Shown here: piece after piece, positions 1 to 4,912 of the stretch | Layout of the letters: every line of letters begins with the position of its first letter | How positions within the stretch are numbered: the stretch's first letter is position 1 | Origin: Clostridiales bacterium | GTDB taxonomy: Bacteria; Bacillota_A; Clostridia; Oscillospirales; Oscillospiraceae | Reading direction: 5' to 3' | Length of the DNA stretch: 7,406 nucleotides | Assembly: GCA_019417795.1 (NCBI GenBank) | Contig: DXUR01000115.1 | Location: forward strand, 1-7,406 | Translations under genes and position numbers: made by a program | Notes under the pieces: model-generated | What the model was told of the DNA's origin: nothing | What the model saw: the letters and a program-made list of their open reading frames with translations, nothing else | Database searches by the model: none

Positions 1-272
1 GAGACCACCGCCATGGTGGTGGGGTGGTCTGCATCCACAGCCATGCCGGAAACATCCACCTTGTTTTCTGCCAGAACCTCTTTCAGGTAGCGGCCAAAGG
101 CATCCGCACCCACCTTGCCGATAAAGGCGGTCTGTGCGCCCAGTCTGGAAGCAGCCACAGCCAGATTTGCCGGGGCACCGCCGGGGTTTGCGGCAAACTG
201 AGGAATGCCGCGCGCATCCTTGCCGGTCTGGGTCAGGTCGATCAAAACTTCACCAATCGTTAAAATGTCCAT
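1..272 (-). CDS. scrK: Fructokinase, PfkB/ribokinase family (partial, N-terminal 90 residues)
   Basis: The start codon is at 272-270 and the frame stays open to the left edge of the window, so the C-terminal part with the catalytic Asp is missing. The product begins MDILTIGEVLIDL, typical of PfkB sugar kinases. It carries the first family signature: GGAPAN at residues 31-36, then NLAVAASRLG and IGKVGADAFG to about residue 60. This Gly-rich region lies at the sugar pocket in the family. Fructokinases of this type convert fructose to fructose 6-phosphate with ATP in the cytoplasm. The fructokinase assignment, rather than ribokinase or 2-keto-3-deoxygluconate kinase, rests on the similarity of the N-terminus to ScrK-like proteins and on the GH32 beta-fructosidase in the divergent unit. 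The start is supported by AAGGAG at 285-280, 7 bases upstream. The gene follows the small membrane protein by 36 bp and is probably co-transcribed with it. Confidence 0.9.
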   Translation of the reverse strand, partial: MDILTIGEVLIDLTQTGKDARGIPQFAANPGGAPANLAVAASRLGAQTAFIGKVGADAFGRYLKEVLAENKVDVSGMAVDADHPTTMAVV

Positions 273-308
273 GATACTTCTCCTTATTCTTGATGTGAAA
301 CCCAACGA

Positions 309-926
309 TCACCGCTGGAACAGATAATGAATGTAAGCGGCTGCACGCTCCGGGTGCGGTGCATTCTGCACCACCCCAAGATAGACCTTGCCAGAAAAAC
401 CTGCCTGCCTGACAAACGGCGTGTCCGAAATATCCAGCACGGTCCCACCGGCGTTCAGACCCGACAGTGCATGGAAAGACGCATCCAGTGTCCGCAGATC
501 GAGAAAATAATCATCTGCCAACAGTCGGTCCCGTGCATATTCGTCCATCAGAACAACATCTAACCGCTGGGCACTGACTGCACCCAGCAGCTTCATCTCC
601 GAAGCATATACATACTGCTCCTCTGCGCGTTCGCTTTCGCTGAGCAGCAAGCCGGACAGCAGATCGACCTGTTGCTTTTTGGTCAGACCCTGCGCCTCGG
701 CAAAGCCGGTGGTAAGCTGTTCCGTCAGATCAGACCCGGCAGTGATATTTACCAGACCAAGGTAAAGCACATCCTCTTTTTTCGTCACATGACGGTAGGC
801 TGCATAGCCAAGGATATAGACGACGATGAGCACGATCGCAATGGGCAGCTTGTAATATGCCCAGATGTGCTCCCACTTTTTGCGCCCATGGAGGGAGCGG
901 AGCGTATCCCGGTCAGTTTTTGTCAT
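309..926 (-). CDS. Single-pass membrane-anchored protein of unknown function, possible solute-binding-protein fold
   Basis: This 205-residue protein is not one I can assign to a named family. I chose the ATG at 926 because GAGGAA (939-934) lies 7 bases upstream. Earlier in-frame ATGs at 962 and 950 lie deep inside the preceding gene and lack such a site. Residues 1-27 are basic and presumably cytoplasmic. Residues 28-45 (PIAIVLIVVYILGYAAY) form one membrane segment, and the remaining ~160 residues would lie outside the cell. The outer part contains YLGLVNI (55-61), RLDVVLMDEYARDRLLADDYFLDL (121-144, a charged and hydrophobic stretch), VYLGVV (181-186) and a C-terminal AAAYIHYLF. These resemble pieces of type-2 periplasmic binding proteins (a 'DVVLM..EYA...Y.LDL' strand-helix unit and a final 'AA.YI..L' helix), but no lipobox is present. 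The resemblance is my inference. The start overlaps the end of the DUF624 gene by 14 bp, suggesting coupled translation. Confidence 0.85.
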   Translation of the reverse strand: MTKTDRDTLRSLHGRKKWEHIWAYYKLPIAIVLIVVYILGYAAYRHVTKKEDVLYLGLVNITAGSDLTEQLTTGFAEAQGLTKKQQVDLLSGLLLSESERAEEQYVYASEMKLLGAVSAQRLDVVLMDEYARDRLLADDYFLDLRTLDASFHALSGLNAGGTVLDISDTPFVRQAGFSGKVYLGVVQNAPHPERAAAYIHYLFQR

Positions 927-1563
927 GGTCGTATTCCTCGTGTACTGCATCAGGGTCTCCACCGATCAGATAGAGGATCCGAAGCATCAGAAAGGAGCAG
1001 AGCATGGCACAGAAGCCCATGCCCAGCAGGAATGCAGGCGTGAACACAAACACTATGACGTACCCCATGATGCCATAGATCGCCGCCATCAGCAGGGTGC
1101 AAAACAGATACCGGACACCCACGAGAAGCGCTGTTTTCAGGATGCCGAAGGTGGTGTTTTCAAACCGTGCCAGCAGAGGAAAGGCATACAGCAGAACGAT
1201 GCCGTACAGAACTGCCGCACCAATAAGCACTGCAGTGAGCAGCGTCCAGAAAATGTTTTCGCTCCACATTCGGCGCAGCACAAAGCCATCCGCAGCCAGG
1301 AAACTGCCGACTGCCAGCAGGATAAGCCAGAGTTTTGTGGCAGGCTTAAAATTTTCCCGGAACGCCTTAAAAAACATCCGGGTCAGACCATCGTCCCGAT
1401 CTTCCGCCATTTTGAGCGTGACGTAGAACAATGCGGTCGTAGAAGCCCCTATGGTAACGATGGGCAGGCTGCACACGAGCCATAAGATGTTCAGGTAAGC
1501 ACTGTAAGTCAATTTCGTCAGCACAGCAAACAGCGGCTTGTCCGTATTGCACAGGTCACGCAT
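913..1563 (-). CDS. DUF624 / YesL-family integral membrane protein
   Basis: This 216-residue polytopic protein has about five hydrophobic segments, near residues 22-46, 77-93, 104-130, 147-175 and 176-200. The N-terminal half carries the DUF624 pattern: a leading MRDLCNTDKPLF, then SLPIVTIGASTTALFYV at 32-48, then a charged loop (AEDRDDGLTRMFFKAFRENFK) before the next helix. YesL-like proteins sit beside carbohydrate ABC transporters and regulators in Firmicutes, but their biochemical role is unknown. I chose ATG 1563 because AAGGAG (1576-1571) lies exactly 7 bases upstream. A longer reading from a TTG at 1584 would overlap the regulator stop codon and place that site inside the coding sequence. 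The gene begins 17 bp after the LacI-family regulator and ends within the next gene (14-bp overlap), so it sits in the middle of an operon. Confidence 0.92.
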   Translation of the reverse strand: MRDLCNTDKPLFAVLTKLTYSAYLNILWLVCSLPIVTIGASTTALFYVTLKMAEDRDDGLTRMFFKAFRENFKPATKLWLILLAVGSFLAADGFVLRRMWSENIFWTLLTAVLIGAAVLYGIVLLYAFPLLARFENTTFGILKTALLVGVRYLFCTLLMAAIYGIMGYVIVFVFTPAFLLGMGFCAMLCSFLMLRILYLIGGDPDAVHEEYDHDKN

Positions 1564-1580
1564 GGGGGTTCTCCTTTCGC

Positions 1581-2636
1581 TCAATCTCCTGTGGATTCGC
1601 GCAGGATCAGGTTAGTTTCCGTATAGACGGTGCGATAGTTCAGTGATGGCTCTTCGATGCGGGTCATAAGCAGATTGGCAGCGGTGTAGCCCATGATCTG
1701 TTCATGGATATGGATCGAAGTCAGACGGGGGACAAAGTAGGAAGCCTCCTGACTGTCATCGAAGCCGCAGACCCAGATATCATCGGGAACCGAATACCCC
1801 AGCTCATTCAATGCCTTGACCAGATCCATGGCAACAAAGTCATTGGCGCAGACAAAGGCATCCGGCATCGTTTTGAACCGACGTATGGTTTCGTACAGGG
1901 ATGCCGGATAGTTCTGCTGTCCAGATGGCATCGCACAGGTGCTCAGGCCTTCTGTCAGACCAAAGTGCTCCATTGCATCCTTATAAGCCATATAACGCTC
2001 AAAGAAGGACTGACAGTGGTTTTTATCCCCCGCAAAGCTGATGCGTTTTTTGCCGCGCTGGACCATGTGGGCCACCGCATTCTGGATCTCAATGCGGTTT
2101 TCCATATAAAGGCGGTCAGCTTTAAGAGGAGGACGCATCTCCATCACAGGGGTGTCTACAAACAGCAGCGGAACATCCAGATCGCACAGCATCTGTGCGT
2201 AGTCATAGTCGAATACTTCAAAGCAGATGATGCCGGCTGTGCGCTGGATGTTGAGAGAAGATGGAAGTTTTTTCTCTTTCAGCTCTATGGGAGAAATGCG
2301 ATGAATGGTCATGCCGCTGTGCAGATGGTCGATTTCCGCCTGGAAACGATCCAGCATCATGGAGGAAAAGTGAGAGCTGCTCAGAAACTGGGTCGTCAGC
2401 ATGGCGATCTCCCGTTTGTCACTCGGCAGAATGAAAGGCTCTGCTGCTTTTGCAGCGTCTTCCTGAAACAGTGGCAGATAGGCAAACTGCTTATAGCCCA
2501 TTTCGGCGGCTTTGCGCAGGATCTTCTCCCGTGTGGCATCTGCCAGCACACCGGTGTTGTTGATGGCCTTTGAAACTGTGTTGCGGGAAAGCTGCAGTTC
2601 GTTTGCAATATCCTGAATGGTGACTTTGGTTGCCAT
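1581..2636 (-). CDS. LacI-family transcriptional regulator with atypical linker
   Basis: This 351-residue DNA-binding regulator has the length and domain order of the LacI/GalR family. Residues 5-26 (VTIQDIANELQLSRNTVSKAIN) are the helix-turn-helix, with R18-N19 at the operator-reading positions of the recognition helix, followed by LADATREKILRKAAEMGY (31-48). Residues from about 76 form the periplasmic-binding-like effector domain. Its end shows the classic PDAFVCANDFVAMDLVKALNELGYSVPDD (258-286, quoted in part) and VCGFDDSQ (289-296), followed by PRLTSIHI. The sequence after GYK (QFAYLPLFQEDAAK) lacks the usual hinge-helix pattern (N..AR.L). The effector is probably a sugar or sugar phosphate from the imported saccharide, which is inferred from neighbours. 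The start at 2636 has GAGG (2647-2644) 7 bases upstream. A near-consensus promoter with a motif-rich spacer lies upstream, suggesting autoregulation. Confidence 0.95.
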   Translation of the reverse strand: MATKVTIQDIANELQLSRNTVSKAINNTGVLADATREKILRKAAEMGYKQFAYLPLFQEDAAKAAEPFILPSDKREIAMLTTQFLSSSHFSSMMLDRFQAEIDHLHSGMTIHRISPIELKEKKLPSSLNIQRTAGIICFEVFDYDYAQMLCDLDVPLLFVDTPVMEMRPPLKADRLYMENRIEIQNAVAHMVQRGKKRISFAGDKNHCQSFFERYMAYKDAMEHFGLTEGLSTCAMPSGQQNYPASLYETIRRFKTMPDAFVCANDFVAMDLVKALNELGYSVPDDIWVCGFDDSQEASYFVPRLTSIHIHEQIMGYTAANLLMTRIEEPSLNYRTVYTETNLILRESTGD

Positions 2637-2696
2637 AAGTCATCCTCTTTCTTTTATAAATAAAGTCTGGTGACGGATCTTATTCTTTATGCCTCC

Positions 2697-2725
2697 AGTA
2701 TAGTGCAAATGCACAAATTAGTCAA
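2697..2725 (-). promoter_or_regulatory. Sigma-A-type promoter for the lacI-DUF624-fructokinase operon
   Basis: On the minus strand, TTGACT (2725-2720) is followed by exactly 17 bases and then TATACT (2702-2697). Each hexamer differs from consensus by one base. Transcription would start near 2690, giving a leader of about 54 bases before the regulator start at 2636. The spacer contains GTGCAAATGCAC (2703-2714), so a protein bound there would block RNA polymerase. This fits autoregulation, but that is inference. Confidence 0.8.
2703..2718. promoter_or_regulatory. Candidate operator in the spacer of the regulator promoter
   Basis: GTGCAAATGCAC (2703-2714) has perfect 5-bp inverted arms (GTGCA/TGCAC) around AA and sits between the -35 and -10 elements of the leftward promoter. 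Extended to 2718, its complement (ATTTGTGCATTTGCAC) matches the plus-strand sequence at 2771-2786 in 13 of 16 positions. Location and symmetry suggest an operator, most simply for the adjacent LacI-family protein. Confidence 0.6.
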
Positions 2726-2762
2726 ACGTAAAAATGCAAATCATCATTTTGCATATTTGCAC
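2724..2762. repeat. Cluster of operator-like motifs upstream of the transporter promoter
   Basis: AAACGTAAAA (2724-2733) is followed by ATGCAAA (2734-2740), a 7-base spacer, its exact inverted copy TTTGCAT (2748-2754), and ATTTGCAC (2755-2762). The same words recur elsewhere in the control region. AAACGTAAAA recurs at 2895 and 2916, and ATTTGCAC recurs at 2873 and inverted at 2703. This arrangement suggests several protein-binding half sites. Confidence 0.5.
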
Positions 2763-2770
2763 TTGTTCAA

Positions 2771-2794
2771 ATTTGTGCACCTGTACAAATGCAC
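2771..2794. promoter_or_regulatory. Candidate palindromic operator upstream of the transporter promoter
   Basis: The 20 bases at 2771-2790 form an imperfect palindrome (ATTTGTGCAC and CTGTACAAAT, 8 of 10 positions paired). The overlapping GTACAAATGCAC (2783-2794) differs by one base from the GTGCAAATGCAC in the regulator promoter. It lies about 32-55 bp upstream of the rightward -35 element. That position could serve activation or a DNA loop to the downstream sites. Confidence 0.5.
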
Positions 2795-2825
2795 AGTATT
2801 TCTTTATGTATCCCATGAATTATCA

Positions 2826-2854
2826 TTGACATTCGCTTGTTTGCGTGGTATAAA
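2826..2854 (+). promoter_or_regulatory. Sigma-A-type promoter for the transporter-GH32 operon
   Basis: TTGACA (2826-2831) is a perfect -35 hexamer. A 17-base spacer leads to TATAAA (2849-2854), preceded by TGG, which makes an extended -10. The predicted start is near 2861, giving a leader of about 109 bases before the first permease. This should be a strong promoter when not repressed. Candidate operators lie both upstream (2703-2794) and just downstream of the start (2866-2926). Confidence 0.85.
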
Positions 2855-2865
2855 TGAATTACAGA

Positions 2866-2926
2866 GTTTTACATTTGCACAATCGAAGTGAAGAAAACGT
2901 AAAATTCAAAGGTGCAAACGTAAAAC
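2866..2926. repeat. 15-bp inverted repeat plus direct repeats in the transporter leader
   Basis: GTTTTACATTTGCAC (2866-2880) and GTGCAAACGTAAAAC (2912-2926) are inverted copies with one mismatch and a 31-bp gap. Inside the gap is another AAACGTAAAA (2895-2904), which repeats at 2916-2925 with a 21-bp period, about two helical turns on the same DNA face. The first arm begins about 5 bases after the predicted transcription start, the classic place for a repressor site. The TGCAAACG part at 2913-2920 also matches the left half of a CcpA cre box, although the right half does not fit well. In RNA the two arms could form a stem of two 7-bp helices around one mismatch. Confidence 0.65.
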
Positions 2927-2969
2927 ACGAGTCGAACGGCAAGCAAATCAAAAAGGAGGAGAATGATTC

Positions 2970-3917
2970 ATGAAAGCAAAGACGGCCTCGCCGGAAACGG
3001 CTGTGCTGACAGCAGAACGCAAGCTGCACAACACATGGGTCTACATCAAACGGCATTGGCAGCTTTACCTGTTGTTCCTGCTGCCTGCCGTGGTGCTGAC
3101 GCTGGTGTTCAAGTACGCTCCCATGGGCGGTGTGCTGATCGCGTTCCAGAAGTACAATCCCTTCAAGGGCATCTGGGGCAGCGAGTGGGTAGGCTTCAAA
3201 AACTTTACCCGCTTCATGTCCTCGCCGGACTTCCAGCGCTATCTGATCAACACCCTGAAGCTGAGCGTCTACGGTCTGCTGTGGGGCTTCCCGATCCCTA
3301 TCCTGCTGGCATTCCTGCTCAACCGTATCGAGAGCAAGAAGATCAAGCAGAAGGTGCAGCTGGTGCTGTATATGCCCAACTTCATCTCGGTCATCGTGCT
3401 GTGCGGTATCGTCCGGGTGCTGCTGAGTGTCACCGGTCCGGTGAACGGCCTGCTTCACACCAGCATCAACTTCATGACGCTGCCGGAAGCGTTCCGCCCC
3501 ATCTACATCATCAGCGGCATCTGGCAGGGTGCCGGCTGGGCATCCATCATGTACACCGCATCCCTTTCTAACGCCAGCAAAGATCTGAAGGAAGCTGCTA
3601 TGATCGACGGCGCAAACCTGATCCAGCAGATCATGACAGTGGAGTGGCCCGCCATTAAGGATATGGTCGTGATTCAGTTCATCCTGCAGGCAGGCAACAT
3701 CATGAGCATCGGTTTTGAAAAGGCCTATGCCCTGCAAACTGACCTGAACCTGAACACTGCCGAGATCATTGCAACGTACGTTTATAAAAAGGGCCTGTTG
3801 GACGGCGATTACAGCTTCTCCACGGCAGTCGGTCTGTTCAACACCGTTGTCAACGTCATCCTGCTGATCGCAGTGAACAAGGTCGTTGCCAAAATGAACG
3901 ATGGCAAGGGCTTGTAA
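2970..3917 (+). CDS. Carbohydrate ABC transporter permease, LplB type (MalF-like)
   Basis: This 315-residue inner component of a sugar ABC importer has about six membrane segments, near residues 33-50, 95-118, 131-153, 176-197, 232-250 and 286-305. The cytoplasmic EAA loop, which docks on the ATPase, is clear: EAAMIDGANLIQQIMTVEWP at 208-227 (with Trp in place of the usual Leu before Pro). The N-terminal stretch LYLLFLLPAVVLTLVFKYAPMGG is typical of the LplB group, which imports oligosaccharides. The start is supported by AAGGAGGA (2953-2960), 9 bases upstream. An earlier ATG at 2963 is out of frame and too close to the ribosome site. It is the first gene of the rightward operon. Its stop codon overlaps the ribosome-binding site of the next permease. 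Substrate cannot be read from this protein; GH32 in the operon suggests a fructose-containing saccharide. Confidence 0.96.
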   Translation: MKAKTASPETAVLTAERKLHNTWVYIKRHWQLYLLFLLPAVVLTLVFKYAPMGGVLIAFQKYNPFKGIWGSEWVGFKNFTRFMSSPDFQRYLINTLKLSVYGLLWGFPIPILLAFLLNRIESKKIKQKVQLVLYMPNFISVIVLCGIVRVLLSVTGPVNGLLHTSINFMTLPEAFRPIYIISGIWQGAGWASIMYTASLSNASKDLKEAAMIDGANLIQQIMTVEWPAIKDMVVIQFILQAGNIMSIGFEKAYALQTDLNLNTAEIIATYVYKKGLLDGDYSFSTAVGLFNTVVNVILLIAVNKVVAKMNDGKGL

Positions 3918-3930
3918 GGAGGGGTTTACC

Positions 3931-4836
3931 ATGGCAAAACAGAAAAAATCAAAAATGGCCCTCTACACCAGACAAGATAAGATCATCCTGTACTGCGGCT
4001 ACGCACTTCTGGGCTTGTTCCTGCTGGCGATCATCGTTCCGATGATCTACATCGTCATCGCGTCCTTTATGGACCCGGTCACTCTGCAAAACAAGGGTAT
4101 CTCCTTTGATTTCAGCAAGTGGAGTCTGGATGCTTACCAGCGTGTCGTTTCGGACAAGCAGATCTGGGTCGGCTTCAAGAACGCAATACTTTACTCGATC
4201 ATCTTCACCATCATCTCGGTAGCTGTGACGATGCTTGCCGCTTATCCCATGTCGCTGCCGGACTTCAAAGGCAAAACGATCTTCAACACCTTGTTTGTGA
4301 TCACGATGTTTTTCAGCGGCGGTCTGATCCCCACCTACCTGCTCATCAACAATCTGGGTCTGCTGGATTCCATGTGGGCGGTCATTCTGCCGGGAGCATT
4401 CAGCGTGTGGAACATGATCATTGCCCGTACCTATTATCAAGGCATCCCGCGTGAGCTGCGTGAAGCTGCGGATGTGGATGGAGCCAGCGAGATGCTTTAC
4501 TTCTTCAAGATCCTGCTGCCCGTCTGTATGCCGGTGGTGGCAGTTCTGGCCCTGTGGCAGTTCGTGGCAATGTGGAACAGCTACTTTGACGCCATGATCT
4601 ACCTGAACAGCGCATCGAAGCAGCCGCTGCAGCTGGTGCTGCGTTCCATCCTGATCCAGAGCCAGCCGGAATCCGGCATGATCGCAGATATCCAGAGCAC
4701 TGCCGAACGTGCGAAGATGGCAGAGCTGCTCAAATATGCAACCATTATTATTTCCAGTCTGCCGCTGCTGGTGATGTATCCCTTCTTCCAGAAGTATTTT
4801 GATGCCGGCATCATGGCTGGTTCCATTAAAGGCTGA
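3931..4836 (+). CDS. Carbohydrate ABC transporter permease, YtcP/LplC type (MalG-like)
   Basis: This 301-residue second permease subunit would form a heterodimer with the one just upstream. About six membrane segments are visible, near residues 19-45, 82-106, 117-138, 146-164, 199-217 and 270-285. The EAA loop is at 178-197 (EAADVDGASEMLYFFKILLP), matching the family pattern well. The C-terminus (YPFFQKYFDAGIMAGSIKG) is the characteristic end of this group (…F.KYF..G...G..KG). I chose ATG 3931 because AAGGAGG (3916-3922) lies 8 bases upstream. An in-frame ATG at 3901 lies inside the first permease gene and would put this site within the coding sequence. The 13-bp gap to the previous gene suggests tight co-expression. 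Confidence 0.96.
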   Translation: MAKQKKSKMALYTRQDKIILYCGYALLGLFLLAIIVPMIYIVIASFMDPVTLQNKGISFDFSKWSLDAYQRVVSDKQIWVGFKNAILYSIIFTIISVAVTMLAAYPMSLPDFKGKTIFNTLFVITMFFSGGLIPTYLLINNLGLLDSMWAVILPGAFSVWNMIIARTYYQGIPRELREAADVDGASEMLYFFKILLPVCMPVVAVLALWQFVAMWNSYFDAMIYLNSASKQPLQLVLRSILIQSQPESGMIADIQSTAERAKMAELLKYATIIISSLPLLVMYPFFQKYFDAGIMAGSIKG

Positions 4837-4912
4837 GGATATTCCAGAATTTTATAAGCGGGTACGCTCATCTGTTACACGAAAAAAGAAACATAAAAAA
4901 GGAGAAAATACC
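4837..4912 (+). other. Short spacer between permease and binding-protein genes
   Basis: This 76-bp gap ends in an A-rich stretch with the ribosome-binding site. I see no inverted repeat that would make a terminator and no convincing promoter pair, so the operon probably reads through. Confidence 0.5.

Larger units (their letters stand above)
2637..2969. promoter_or_regulatory. Divergent control region between the regulator operon and the transporter operon
   Basis: This 333-bp stretch is visibly AT-rich compared with the genes around it. It contains two outward-facing sigma-A-type promoters, a dense set of related short motifs (GTGCAAAT or its complement, and AAAYGTAAAA), and the leaders of both units. 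I see no convincing protein-coding gene here. The one open frame of note (2670-2891) has no Shine-Dalgarno site and spans both promoters. The separate elements are listed below. Confidence 0.85.

Noticed and set aside
926..962. Longer N-terminus for the small membrane protein (starts at 962 or 950)
   Set aside because: These starts would extend the overlap with the DUF624 gene to 38-50 bp, and they place the good ribosome site (939-934) inside the coding sequence.
1704..2573. Plus-strand open frame (289 codons) opposite the LacI-family gene
   Set aside because: It is an antisense shadow of an intact regulator. The translation shows no domain, and its composition is typical of a reverse-frame artefact.
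2670..2891. Possible small protein (73 codons) in the control region
   Set aside because: There is no Shine-Dalgarno site before its start, and it covers both promoters and most of the motif field. It appears to be a chance frame in AT-rich DNA.
2703..2926. Repeats considered as a CRISPR array or iteron-type replication origin
   Set aside because: The repeats are short (8-15 bp), irregularly spaced and in mixed orientation, with no uniform spacers. There is no replication gene nearby. Operators are the simpler explanation.
2859..3932. Long minus-strand open frame (357 codons) opposite the first permease
   Set aside because: It is an antisense shadow of a clear permease gene. The product is rich in His, Gln, Asp and Val with no domain, and it would run into the divergent promoter region.
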